A stretch of DNA of 64,000 bases. Origin: Rhynchopus euleeides (taxonomy: Eukaryota > Euglenozoa > Diplonemea > Diplonemida > Diplonemidae). Location: positions 620,001-684,000 of the forward strand of contig OY723262.1 in NCBI GenBank assembly GCA_963210315.1, given 5' to 3'. Below the pieces are notes generated by a model that saw nothing but the letters and a program-made list of their open reading frames with translations, did not search any database and had not been told where the DNA came from. Within the stretch, counting starts at the first letter, position 1; each line of letters begins with the position of its first letter. This document shows, one piece after another, positions 39,676 to 50,309 of this stretch. Made by a program: the position numbers and the translations under genes.

Positions 39676-42600
39676 TCCGATCCCCCCTCTCTCTGGACTA
39701 CGCCTAAGCCTCCTTGGTTGTCCGCTACTCTCTGCGAAGAAGAAAAAAACACGCACAGGGAGGCCTGTTCTGGCATCGTAAGAGCATTACCAAGCCCCTC
39801 TGCCAGGTCCTCAATAGCCACTCGCGCCCCTCCTCGCTTGTCTCTCCACTTTTCGATGACGACAGAGGGGGACGGAGATGTCGGTGCTGCCTCTGCCCGA
39901 GGGACCGGGTCCGCCTGGGGCACAGGGCGCTCCTCATCAGGGTCAATGAACACCTCCCCCTCCCCACGCGAGTCAACCGAGAACCGCATGAAGTGGTCCG
40001 GGTTCAGGGGGGCCGCGGCCTCTGTAGCCAACGCCGTCCGGCTCACTGCTGCTGGTGATATGGGGCCGCATTCAAGGAGTGTTCGACCCAGGATGTGGCT
40101 GTACGCGCTACTCACTCTGGTGGCGTGGCTCTGGGTGACCAGAACCCTGCTTCGCCCCGTCCGTTCTGCTGCTAGGCGGCCCAGCTTGCCGAAAACCTGG
40201 TGCGCCGACGGCCCCAGACCCCCGAAAGCCTCCATCGCAAAGGCCGCGAAAATCTGGCCAGATCTCCTGCAGGGATCACGATACCTCCTGTTCTTCTCTG
40301 CCTCCCCCGCTGCCGCCGCCGCTCCAGTAAACCTCGCAGCAGCTTGGACCACGGAAGCCGCGAGGGGATTGCGGATCGTCACGTCGATGACCCGCGGCCA
40401 CACCCGGCGAGTGACAATGTCCCCGGGGCGCTCCTGGGAGTCCGGAAGGATGTGGAGCGTCTCCATCTCGGGGCTCGTACCCGCTTCCACCGCGAGCCTG
40501 TACAGGCTGTCCCGCACGACATCGTGACGCCGAGTGGGCCCACCCCCCACCCTACAGTTCAGCGCGTGGGTGCCGTGCGTGTCCATCTCTTGCCCACACC
40601 TGCCGCACTTGGCGTCTGGCTCGAAGAGGGAGATGCCCAGCCTGTGCCGCGTCACCACAACCATTTCCTCTCCCCCGACACGCGTCTCTTCCGTCAGCTT
40701 GCCCGCATACGTGGCCCCTGCATGAGGGAGTGACAGGGACCGGTACCTGGCTCTGTCACTGGCGTCTGCCCGCTCGTGCAAGTCTCGGTGGTGAACGTCG
40801 ATGATGGCCAGGGAGAGGTCCTTCTGTTTCACCATCTCCGTGGGGCGGGACTCCGAATCCACAGCATCCCCCTCGCTCACGTCGTTGTTGTAGGCCGAGC
40901 TCAGGGTGTGCCACGCCGCCGTATCCCAGGTGAACTCCTTGTCCAACTCCCGACATAACAGATACCCGTTCTGCATGGAAGCCATCGCTGCGGCGTGCCA
41001 GTGCTCCGTAGAACGGCGTATACCGAGCCCACCCACCCGGACCGGCAGCGTCGCCTGTCGCATGGCGTCGTCCGGGAGAGTGTCGTCCGCCAGGCAGAGG
41101 ATACGAGTCAGGCACTTCTCGACCGCCGCATCGCTCTTCGCCAGGTATTCCGTCGCACCCCTATGTCCCAGTGCACGCATGTAGAACACCAGGCGCGCGA
41201 AACCCTCGCAATGCCGGAGGAGAGCAAGGGCCACTTGCCTGTCTTCGAGCGTCGCCAACGCCTCAAGGTAAGGCGCGAATTCAGCCAGCTTCTCGTCCAT
41301 GTAGCGCTCGCAGAACTCTCGCGACCCTATGGGCGTGCCCAGGAGGGTGAAATCGCCCCCCTCACGGTACACCACTCCCGGCTTGTCAGTCTCATCAGGG
41401 AGGCGAAGAAGGAACCCTTGCGCTTCAAGCTCGGTCTTCGAGAGGCGGTTGAGGTCGATAAGCTCACACTTGTCCAGCTTGACCTCCAACCCCTTCTCCT
41501 TGCTCCACTTCACCACGAAATCCAGCGCCTCCTTCACGACTCCCGCTGGCCCCATCAGCACGCCGTCGTCCAGGTAGAAGACACTACCTCCACACCCTGC
41601 GAAGTGCCCGACCAGCATCTCAGCTAGCTCTTTAATGGCTAGGGAGAAAAGAAGTGGTCCGAGGGGGTCCCCCTGCTGAACTCCACACGTGGACTGGAAG
41701 ACGTGCCCACTGTACGATAGTGTGGAGGGGGACCCGTAGCACCACTGTGCGAAAGGGAGGAGGCCCGGGATGTCTCGTTCAACCACCTCTAGGAACGCCT
41801 CCCGGTGGACAGAGTTGAACGCGTTCTTGAAATCGATTTTAAGAACGACAGCATCCCGGGGCCCACCACCTGCGGCTGTCGCCTTGGCGCGCTCCGCCCA
41901 CTGTGCCACCACCGCTACACCCGCCTCGAGTCCCCGTTGAACTGCGACGCCCACCTGCTTCCCTTTCATCAGGATGCGCCGTGCTGCGTCTTTATGGCGA
42001 GTGGAGAGCAGCTTGGCGGTTAGCCTCCTCAGAGTCTCACCGCACGCTATCGGTCGCACATCACCGTCGCTCTTCTTCAAAGCGGTGAGCTTGGCGCCTG
42101 CCAGGATCGGCATGATCTCCTGCGGAGCCCTGCCTGACGCCATCAGGTTCACCACCTGTGTGAGCCACGCCAACGGCTTCGCCCCTGCCGCGTCTTTACA
42201 CTCAACTGCCTGGCGGACGTGATCCGGGCGTAGCCCCACTTGACCCCCGGCCGACCCATTAGGGAAGGTCTTGAGTGCACTCATCACTTCGGCCGGGGTG
42301 AAAGGCCGGCACGTGGCAGGGGCTGGTTCGCGCGCATGCGGTGGAACTCCGGTCGGGTGTTTCGATTCAAGGGCTGCACGCGTGCTGTCTGTGTTCTCCG
42401 CCACCACCTCAGGGATGAGGCTCTTGTGTGCCGCGGACATGCGATTCTGCCGTGCATACTTCGCGACACGCCTTTCCATTTCGCCAGGGCGCGGGGGCCC
42501 CCCCACTTTTGGCGGCTGCGCCTTCTTCTCGCACGCTTCTACCCACAGCAGGTTGAAGTCCCCCTTCGCCCAGCGATCGAAAGTCCTCAGCCTGTCCCTG

Positions 42601-44480
42601 ATGGTCCCCTCCATCCTGTCCCCCATCCGCGCCCCCCGTAGCAGGACTGACGGGGCCAGCAGCAGCGCTGTCCATGCCTGCACTGTGTTGTGGGCCGCCA
42701 CCTCCCGGAGTAGACCGGCAAACGTCCGCGTCCATGATGCGACGAGGTGGTGCGGCACGGATTCCCACACCTTGATGTGCTCCGCTCTCACTGCTTCGAG
42801 CCCTGGGAGGGCTTTTGCCTGCACCCCTTCCCCCGCCGGCACTGCTTCGGGTTCCGGCTCGAGTCTGTGCCGACAAGCCAAACACGCTGTGTACTTGAGC
42901 GCGATGACGTTCTCGCAGCGAACACACTCCCGATACCCGATGGCGCGCAGGACACTGGGGGTCACCGTTTCACCCCTGGCTGCGTGCTTGTTCAGGTGCC
43001 CCAGCATGGACCCCCGGAGGATAGGCACGCCACATTGCATAAGGGAGGTGCGACAGCTGTCGTGCGGGCAGTACACCTTGTCCGTGGCCCTTTGCACCAA
43101 CTTTGCCTCCACCGTAGCTGCGTCCATGCCCTCCGGCGTGGTGATAACCTGCTCCCCTACAGACTCCGTGGTGAGGAAAGCGGGGTGCGCCATCCTGATG
43201 AGGTCTAGCAGTTGGCCCCTTGGGATGTCCACTTGTTCGTAGTGGTCCCCAGCTAAAGCAATCACCCGGGTGCGCTTGAGGAGGTCTCTATCCTTCACAC
43301 TACGGGGGCGGATCGCCACGACTCGATGAGCACCCGGTTGAATGACCACTATATGCAGGTCCCAGAGCCGCGCCGCCAGTTGCAGGGTGAGGTGGTCCAT
43401 CCACCCGTCCTCTCCGATCGCGTTGGCATATGCCAGGAAAGCCTCCTTGGCCCCCCCGAAAAATGCCACCAGTTCCGGTCGCGACTTGGCCGACTTGGCG
43501 AGGTCAGCTCGACGCGCCCCGATCACTTCAGCCTCGAAACCCAGGGCCCAGTACCCGCAATCCCCCGTGGCGGAATTGGGGATGCGGGAGGCGTGCAGCA
43601 GGCGCAGTGTCGAATCAACATCAGCCCAGTCCCGCCCATCCATCGCGCTATCCTCTTCCGCACCGCCCCTGAGGTCCCCGGGAAGGAGGTGCACCGGCTC
43701 CGCCCCGCTCCCCCGCACCGCGACCTGTCCCTCTTGGCCTCCCGGCCCCCACGCCCATGACGGCATCCCCCTTGCTCGCCATACTATCTGTACACCCGTT
43801 TTTATAAAAAGGAGGGGCGTGCGTGGCCCCTTCCACTCGCCACACTTCCTCACCACCCACCTCAACGCTGCGCCCCAGCGGAGGATGCCCCGTGTCGATG
43901 CACCCGGCGGGGGGGGCGGGGGGAGTGAGGTGGGGGGTGGGGGAGGGGGTGAGGGTGGGGTGGGGCGGGGGATGGGTGGACGGAAGGGGACAAGGTAGAC
44001 AGGGAGCGAGAGGAGAAACTCGGGGAAGACAGCACAACAGGAAGAGACACCCGAGGGGAAAGGCCCGGCCCCCACGACCCCTCCCTCCCTATCTGCTGTG
44101 GGGGCACCGGTCGGGGTGCCCCGGGTCGCGCGCCGATCTGCTCTCCCAGTCGAAGACTGGCTTCGCGGTAAACCGCGGGCGTGGCTGTCGACCACGCGCC
44201 TGTGGGTTCCCCCACGCGTTTCTGGGTGCGCACCCAGGGACCGGGCCCGGAGCCACTGACGGGCTCTATGCGCATCGTTTCGCCCTGCTAAGAGGACGGC
44301 GCACGGTACCACTCGGCCCGCTCGCCTGCTCCGCCGCCCCAGGAGGGCCGTCAGCCGCCCCCTCCTTCTCGCCCGCCATCGCCCGCGTCGCCTTCTTCTG
44401 GCCGGCTTGGCCCAGCTCGCCGCTGTCACTGCCGCCCAGCACGCCGCTATCACCGCCGCGAGAAGTCCCAGCATCGTCAT
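39663..44480 (-). CDS. Non-LTR retrotransposon ORF: OTU protease, zinc fingers, reverse transcriptase, endonuclease-like C-terminus
   Basis: The frame is open for 1605 codons from ATG 44480. The first ~240 are Pro/Arg-rich and may be 5' leader; ATG 43766 or 43643 are more credible starts. Domains in order: OTU cysteine protease with Cys308 in ATGDCGYWAL and His in LAGDHYEQV; a C2H2 finger (YCPHDSCRTS ... LGHLNKH); a C-x2-C/C-x2-C ribbon (ECVRCENV ... CLACRH); reverse transcriptase with motif A VVLKIDFKNAFN (about residue 882), motif B QQGDPLGPLLFSLAIK and motif C FYLDDG (about 970); then a CGRCGQEMDTHGTHALNC zinc knuckle (about 1290) and RPGDIV...VIDVTIRNPL, the PD-(D/E)XK restriction-like endonuclease of R2/NeSL/Dualen/Utopia-type elements. 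Which of these clades it belongs to cannot be settled by eye. Apparently intact, it may be active. Its 3' end abuts the right terminus of element G. Confidence 0.9.
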   Translation of the reverse strand: MTMLGLLAAVIAACWAAVTAASWAKPARRRRRGRWRARRRGRLTALLGRRSRRAGRVVPCAVLLAGRNDAHRARQWLRARSLGAHPETRGGTHRRVVDSHARGLPRSQSSTGRADRRATRGTPTGAPTADREGGVVGAGPFPSGVSSCCAVFPEFLLSLPVYLVPFRPPIPRPTPPSPPPPPPTSLPPPPPPGASTRGILRWGAALRWVVRKCGEWKGPRTPLLFIKTGVQIVWRARGMPSWAWGPGGQEGQVAVRGSGAEPVHLLPGDLRGGAEEDSAMDGRDWADVDSTLRLLHASRIPNSATGDCGYWALGFEAEVIGARRADLAKSAKSRPELVAFFGGAKEAFLAYANAIGEDGWMDHLTLQLAARLWDLHIVVIQPGAHRVVAIRPRSVKDRDLLKRTRVIALAGDHYEQVDIPRGQLLDLIRMAHPAFLTTESVGEQVITTPEGMDAATVEAKLVQRATDKVYCPHDSCRTSLMQCGVPILRGSMLGHLNKHAARGETVTPSVLRAIGYRECVRCENVIALKYTACLACRHRLEPEPEAVPAGEGVQAKALPGLEAVRAEHIKVWESVPHHLVASWTRTFAGLLREVAAHNTVQAWTALLLAPSVLLRGARMGDRMEGTIRDRLRTFDRWAKGDFNLLWVEACEKKAQPPKVGGPPRPGEMERRVAKYARQNRMSAAHKSLIPEVVAENTDSTRAALESKHPTGVPPHAREPAPATCRPFTPAEVMSALKTFPNGSAGGQVGLRPDHVRQAVECKDAAGAKPLAWLTQVVNLMASGRAPQEIMPILAGAKLTALKKSDGDVRPIACGETLRRLTAKLLSTRHKDAARRILMKGKQVGVAVQRGLEAGVAVVAQWAERAKATAAGGGPRDAVVLKIDFKNAFNSVHREAFLEVVERDIPGLLPFAQWCYGSPSTLSYSGHVFQSTCGVQQGDPLGPLLFSLAIKELAEMLVGHFAGCGGSVFYLDDGVLMGPAGVVKEALDFVVKWSKEKGLEVKLDKCELIDLNRLSKTELEAQGFLLRLPDETDKPGVVYREGGDFTLLGTPIGSREFCERYMDEKLAEFAPYLEALATLEDRQVALALLRHCEGFARLVFYMRALGHRGATEYLAKSDAAVEKCLTRILCLADDTLPDDAMRQATLPVRVGGLGIRRSTEHWHAAAMASMQNGYLLCRELDKEFTWDTAAWHTLSSAYNNDVSEGDAVDSESRPTEMVKQKDLSLAIIDVHHRDLHERADASDRARYRSLSLPHAGATYAGKLTEETRVGGEEMVVVTRHRLGISLFEPDAKCGRCGQEMDTHGTHALNCRVGGGPTRRHDVVRDSLYRLAVEAGTSPEMETLHILPDSQERPGDIVTRRVWPRVIDVTIRNPLAASVVQAAARFTGAAAAAGEAEKNRRYRDPCRRSGQIFAAFAMEAFGGLGPSAHQVFGKLGRLAAERTGRSRVLVTQSHATRVSSAYSHILGRTLLECGPISPAAVSRTALATEAAAPLNPDHFMRFSVDSRGEGEVFIDPDEERPVPQADPVPRAEAAPTSPSPSVVIEKWRDKRGGARVAIEDLAEGLGNALTMPEQASLCVFFSSSQRVADNQGGLGVVQREGGSEGGG

Positions 44481-44929
44481 CCGCCGGGGTGGGGGGGATG
44501 GGGGGGGTGAGGGAGGGTTTTTTTTTCGATGTTTGTTGGGTTTTGAAAAGTGGGGAACGGGGAAATCTATTGGCTCGGTTTGTACCTTCCCGTTGTGAAG
44601 ATATTCACCGGGCAGTTACCGAGCTTGGGGAGGGGGTTGTTGAGTAAGACAAACACGAAAATTGGGGAGGGGGGGGGGGGGGTGGGGCGGAAGCGGATGG
44701 CAGGCTGAGATGGTGATGCCTCGCTTTTGTGTCGTTTGTGGTCGGTGGGGAGCCGAGCCTCTGCGGTGTGGGGACAGCCCCGTACCCCACCAGCCGCGTT
44801 ACGCAACCAATGAAGTACAGAAACTGTAGCTTAAGAAATCGTTGGTAAACATGGTATGACATAAAAACCATAAAAACATGGTATGACAAAGATCTTGCAA
44901 GAAATGTTAAGATATCTCGAAATTTCTTA
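44481..44929. other. 5' flank of the retrotransposon and disrupted AT-rich hairpin
   Basis: No gene. The sequence CCATAAAAACATGGTATGAC (about 44867-44887) left of element C2 is mirrored right of it by GTCATACCATGTTTTTATGG (about 46699-46718). C2 therefore appears to have inserted between the arms of a pre-existing inverted repeat. Confidence 0.55.
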
Positions 44930-46688
44930 CAGGGGGGGGTCAAATAAACGTACTTAGTACTACTATTCGGCGAACGCGCGGGCCTAAATCGACCTCGCCA
45001 GAAAATTAATAAATAGTTTGCGAGCGAATAGACGTACTAAGTACGTCTATTCAACTTTTCCTAAAAACGCTGTTTGCAGGGGCTCTGCGGGGCTGTTTGG
45101 TCCACCAGGGGCGCGCTGGTCACTGCTGTCGTCCGTCTCTCACTTCTTCTGCCTTCCGGTCGAGTATCCGCTCTGTTCTCGTCCTACCACTCGCCCCTCA
45201 TTTGGTTTCGTACCGTTTTGATTTGTATTGCCCCCCCCCCCCTGGTTGACATTCTTGTTGAGTTAGTGAAAGCATACACAGTTCATCAGAGCTGTCAGCT
45301 TCACTGTCGGTGGTTGGTTGGTGCGTTGATGCTTAAAAAAAAGATGTGAAAAAGACAAGCCACAACCAGCACGCCCCAACTTACTTCTTCTTCAAGTTCT
45401 TGGGCTTGCTGGGGCAAGTCTGCATGTTGTGCCCAGGCTTCCTACACCCTTTGCAGAGCCTGCGGTGTTTGTTGGGAGTCTGGGTGGTCGGGGACGCTGC
45501 GCGCTTCTTTTCGGAGGACTGGGAGGACTGGGAAGGCTGTGTCTGTGTGAGAGAGTTCACACGAACCGGCTTCGCCCATGCCAAGATGCTTGACTGTTGG
45601 GTTGGCTGAGACACAACTTTCTTTTGGGTGGACTGCTTCTCTGTGCTCTCTTTTGCCTTCCCGTCCAACCCAGGTTCAAGGTCCGCACCACCAGCCTCAG
45701 GGGATGTTTCTGTGCTTGGTGCGAAGGTGAGGTCCGGACAAAGGGAGCTCTTCACGAACCCGTCCTCCTCACCCGACACCTTCAGCACGTACCCCATATC
45801 CCGCAAGCGCTCGGCTACCAGCGTGCCCTGGCCCGGGCCAGTTGGTTGAAGGAAGGCCGGGGAGCGCATGGCGGTGGCCCATCCTCGAATATCTTGAACA
45901 GGAGGCATTCCATCAGCAGGAGGCACATGAAAGCATCGGACGTCATCATTATGTCGGACACCAGCCGAAGCTATTGGCTCTGTTGGTGGATGGTGAAATC
46001 TGGGCAGTTGGATTGCGGGTTTGCGGGCGTGTGTTGATCAGTGCTGCACAACAGGAGAGAATGTCAAACAACGTCAGGGAAGGGGGCTGCGGGGGGTGGG
46101 GGGTGGGCTCAGCTGGTCCTCGAAGGCTACATCTATGGTGAGGTGTGTCTGGGGCCATCCGTCCACATCTTCTCGTTGGTGGTAGGGACTGCGGACGCCG
46201 TAGATGAGGAGTCGTTTAATGCGCGCCGCTCTTCAGCAGTGATTTTGACGCCTCTGGACCCCAGGAGTTTGCGGGTTTCCGGGTTTGCGGTCTTCAGCAG
46301 TGGTTCTGATGCCTCTGGACCGCAGGAGTTTGCGGGTTCGCTGGTTTCCCGTCCGTATGTGTCTGAGGGGGGATGCCCCGATTCCCTTCGTCACGACATA
46401 TCTTTGAGCGTAGGTCACTTCCCCCCTCTACGGACCCCGTGCACCCTGGTTCCCCTAAGTGGCACCAATAGACCCCGTTGTCCCCATTCCTTGCCCCAAA
46501 GTTTGCAGATTTGTGTGTCTCCAAAAAGAAAATCTCAAAAAAAACGAAAAATTTCCCCAAAAAAAAAGGGTGAAAAGTAAGTACTACTATTCAACGGCCC
46601 AACGTGCCCCAGAGCCCCAAAAAAATAAGTACTACTATTCGGCTAAGTACTACTATTCAACTAAGTACGTGTATTTGACCCCCCCCTG
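44930..46688. mobile_element. C element copy 2 (reverse orientation, single unit)
   Basis: 1759 bases, termini CAGGGGGGGGTCAAATAAAC and complement, TA on both sides (44928-44929 and 46689-46690). It is the inverted counterpart of 22729-25148 at very high identity but without the 658-base duplication. Coordinates of shared features agree after reversal. It carries the unbroken zinc-knuckle ORF. Confidence 0.85.
45381..45926 (-). CDS. C-element zinc-knuckle protein, intact copy
   Basis: About 175 residues from the ATG of MPPVQDIRGWATAMRSPAF; the frame is open further upstream. Ser/Gln/Thr-rich middle, then CKGCRKPGHNMQTCPSK (C-x2-C-x4-H-x4-C) and a terminal Lys patch. Likely single-strand nucleic-acid or DNA binding, by analogy with CCHC knuckles. 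No catalytic domain is present, so this copy depends on a transposase from elsewhere or is a domesticated tail. Confidence 0.55.
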   Translation of the reverse strand: MPPADGMPPVQDIRGWATAMRSPAFLQPTGPGQGTLVAERLRDMGYVLKVSGEEDGFVKSSLCPDLTFAPSTETSPEAGGADLEPGLDGKAKESTEKQSTQKKVVSQPTQQSSILAWAKPVRVNSLTQTQPSQSSQSSEKKRAASPTTQTPNKHRRLCKGCRKPGHNMQTCPSKPKNLKKK

Positions 46689-46856
46689 TAAGACCTTTGT
46701 CATACCATGTTTTTATGGTGTAATCTACGGAGCTCAACTCTCAAATTCCGTCAAAAACCGGGTCTTTTTGTGGCGATCCGCGGGGGTGAAATTCCGAAGA
46801 AAATATCGGCAAAAACAGTTTTTCCGAATTTCTCCACCAAAAAAAAATATTTTTTT

Positions 46857-49173
46857 CACGGTATGGTGACGATCGGTCCAATTAAATCCACGATCGTGAA
46901 AAAAAACGATCGTTTTAATTGGAGTCTAATTGGACGATCGTGAAAAAAAAATTCCAATTATTCCCACGATCGTGGGCGATCGTGGCTAATTGGTCGAAGA
47001 TTTCCATCCAGTGCCCACCTATCTCTGCAGTCAACCATGTGATGGACCACAGTTCTTCCGGGTATCGAACCCTCTCTGCAGGGTCGGCTGTCAAGCAGGC
47101 TAACTCCTGGGCCTTGAGAGCCCCGTGGTTGGCCTGGAGTACGGCCTGGAGCTGTGTAGGACGGCTCCCGGTGGGAGCTGTTTCAACCGGTAGTCAGCGG
47201 TTCGATTTTTTCGCCCGCTATTGGATACAGGGGGCTACGGGGTGATCGTCAGTGCATTTTGGTGCATTTCCTAAGGAACCTAGGTGAAAACTGACGAAGA
47301 ATAACGAGGCATAACGACCAGCGAAGACCCCCTCTATTTTCAGCTCAATTCCACCCCAAGTTTTCCTGAGCTTGGATATCCCTGGATTGATATCGCTGAA
47401 TGGCTGAACACCCGAGACAGCCGCTGAAGTTAGAGCCTTGTTGGATGAGGCCATTCCCTTCGCAAAGCCGCATCCGATATTGTATACGTTCCCCATCCCA
47501 GAGGTGATCAAGCTTCGGTAGAGCTTGGTACTGCAGAGCTCGTCACCCGCTGAACGCTGAACGGTTACCGATCCGCCGCTGATAACAGAGCCTTGGTTAG
47601 GGTGCCACACCTGAAACCAGTGGCATGGTTGGCTGTGAGTGCATCAGCTTCCCCGCTGTTCCATCTGATTTTGATCGAGGTTTGGGCGCAACCGGGATTT
47701 TCAGCCATTGGATGAGACCATTCCCGGATCATTCCATCAGCCAATAGTAAGCACATTCCGAATCCCAGGGGTATTGGCTGAATGGCCCCCTTCAGCCGCT
47801 AGAATTCGAGCCTTGCCGGGAGGGGCGCTGGTAGAAGTGTCGGGGATGCTCCTCTGGAGTTACTCCGGAGCACACCGGGCACTGGTAGCGATGTTTGGCG
47901 GCTTTGACCGATGGCTGAAAACCCGGTGCTTTTTCGCAGTGTTCCGACATGGAGTGGAGACGTAGCCCTCTCTTCTGGAGGCCAATGTGGCGCAGTCTCC
48001 GAGACACAAAAATGAACCGTGTCATTGACGCCTTCATCTTCCAAGAATCAAGGAATTGGGCGCCTGGGCCACAGCAGGTGAATGTACGCACCCTCCGGAG
48101 CCGGAAGGAGGTGGTGGCACCGGAGGCCTCCGGAGGGCTGGTAGCCTTGGTTCTGGGTGCATCCCTTCGACCCTGCAGTCTCTAATCCGATGATATCACG
48201 TCACGGCGACTACCTGAGCAAAGTTGTTTCAAACCCCACCTCTTGGATCACCAGCAGTTTTATGGAGTTGTATGGCATTGGTCAATGAACAACTATGCGG
48301 TTGGTACATCATTCTGGCAGAGGGACAACTTCCCCGTGATGTGACCATGTGACATTCGCGCACGATACCATGTGCCGGACTCATCACACCGTCGCCTTCT
48401 TGCACGAATCGACATCACGGGTAGATATCCCTGTGACGTCGGTCAATACAGGTTGGGCGATGGGCAAATTACTCGTCTCCGAGACTGAACAGAGACTTCG
48501 TGGTCTTAGGCATATGACCACACCCGTTCTTTTCCATATTGATGTACTCATCTGAATCAGTCCGATGACGATCCGACACCAATACCAGCCCAGATTTGCA
48601 CCATGTAACGTGACATTGTCTGCCGACGGAGTTGTGCGCAACAACTGACGGCAGAGCGACAACAAAATCACCACACGAGCGAACCCATCCTGGTTGTCGA
48701 GTTTTGTGCAATAGGTGTTCCCCTTCGGTGGACCATGTGTAGTCGTGAATACCACCGATACCTGGGACTCCCGTGGTTAAGCCCCCCCCTGGAGGCGATT
48801 TTCGGGGGGGGACTTATACACGGGGGGTCCCAGGTACATCGATGAACTATAGACCGTACCTACGTAGCTCCACACGGTTTTCAGGGGACCACGGTGGGTA
48901 TGTATTGGCAGGATATGGTTCCTATTGCCCTCCGAAACCCGCACGGGTCGGGAATTTTGGACTGGCTGGTAAGAACCACAACCACCCGAGTCAGTCTTGG
49001 CTGTGTCTGCTGCATGATGTCACATGAACTCTAAGAATTTCCGAAGGAAAATTCCCTCCAATTATTCCAATTAGCTAATTGGAGCCACGATCGTGGCGAT
49101 CGTGGTTTTTTTCCCCACGATCGTGGAAAAAAGTTAATTGGAGGCTAATTGGACCGATCGTCACCATACCGTG
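46857..49173. mobile_element. Inverted-repeat element I built on CGATCGTGG and AATTGG words
   Basis: Ends CACGGTATGGTGACGATCGG and complement (46857 and 49173), flanked by TT inside T runs. Subterminal blocks alternate CCAATTA/TAATTGG with CGATCGTGG/CCACGATCG in both orientations (46880-47000 and 49060-49165). The first six bases, CACGGT, match the P element ends, which also have 2-base duplications. The 2-kb interior shows no convincing gene; a small C-run-bounded segment near 48778-48835 may be a further insertion. Confidence 0.75.
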
Positions 49174-49288
49174 TTTTTTGGAAAAATTATTGTCCTGAAA
49201 AGCGCCAATTCCGTACGTTACACAATAAAAAAAATGTTGAAAAAGGTGTAGCGGGGTGCCATTTACTCAAAATTTTGAAAAAGTATAT

Positions 49289-50277
49289 GGTGCCCCTGAC
49301 GACCCCATATTGCGTAGTTTGTGCGTAGTGAAAAGGGGGGGGGGGTCTCATTTTTTGATTTACTCAGCCATTCTCTGTCTCTATGCCGGGACCCCAAACT
49401 CAAGGAGTTCTTGCTGTTCCGGGGTCAGTGAGGGTGCAGGCGCTTCAGGTGCTGCAGGTTCTTCAGGTGCTGCAGCGCTGGCAGCCTTCGGTGCGGGTTT
49501 CGACGCAGTCTTTGCAGGTCTCTTTGGGGGTGCCCTTTGGCGCGGTGCCTGCTTCAGCTCGTCGGGTGGAAGCATCAACGCATCATTAAGCGGTGCCTGC
49601 TTCAGCTCCTCCGGGTGGAAGCGTCAACGCATCATTAAGGAAGAAGGAAGCACAGTTGCTACGCTTTTTTGCAGCTGCAGGAAACGACACCATACCCAAC
49701 AACAATCCCCAGACCGTCGAGGGAGAGTGGGCGCCTGGATCCCGTGACACAGATCTCTAGTGCCGTTGTGATCCCCTCGGATAACGTCTCCTGGACGTTG
49801 TCAGCGGAGGTTGCCTGTGTGGCGGTGACCTCCGTATACCCCGCGGGATCCAGTGCCAGTAGCGCCTTCTTCAGCTTTTCGTCGACCCCTCGGCCGACGC
49901 TCTCCTTGATGTCAAGGGCCACCTTCAGGGTGGCACCTCGCAGCGCCCTGAAGGCTGTGATCGTATCATCATTCACAATCTCGAGGGTGTTCTACGCGGC
50001 TCCTGGAACTCACTTCCTTCTCAGGTGTTTCTGGGCATGGGGCAACCTTGCCCAGGTGTTTCTGGAGTCCCGCCCCACATGTCGTGCGTTCTTTCGTACG
50101 GTGTATAGTGAGTTCTGGCAATAATTTTTTGCTCGGTCAGCGCAGTGCCTCCAGTCCTGTCTCAGTAGCCACACAGAAAGGGGGACCAAAAAAAACTGGG
50201 GGGGGACCAAAAAGCGAGACCCCCCCCCCAGATTGCGTAGTTTGTGCGTAGTGAAAAAGGGGTAAATCAGGGGCACC
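49289..50277 (-). mobile_element. K2: 0.99-kb deletion derivative of K1
   Basis: Same ends as K1 (GGTGCCCCTGA plus the ~34-base direct repeat at about 49303-49340 and 50229-50262) in the opposite orientation. It keeps the 3' part of ORF3 and the left-end leader but lacks ORF1 and ORF2. Within the ORF3 remnant the zinc-finger region is deleted and a ~45-base tandem repeat (containing GGTGCCTGCTTCAGCTC, about 49545-49640) disrupts the frame. Internal deletion with both ends kept is typical of non-autonomous DNA transposons. Confidence 0.8.
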
Positions 50278-50309
50278 AGTATACGGTTTTTCAGATTTTG
50301 GTTGATATA

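Noticed and set aside
47045..47220. Two tRNA-like patches (GGTATCGAACCCTC and GCGGTTCGATTT)
   Set aside because: Neither gives a cloverleaf with a paired acceptor stem.
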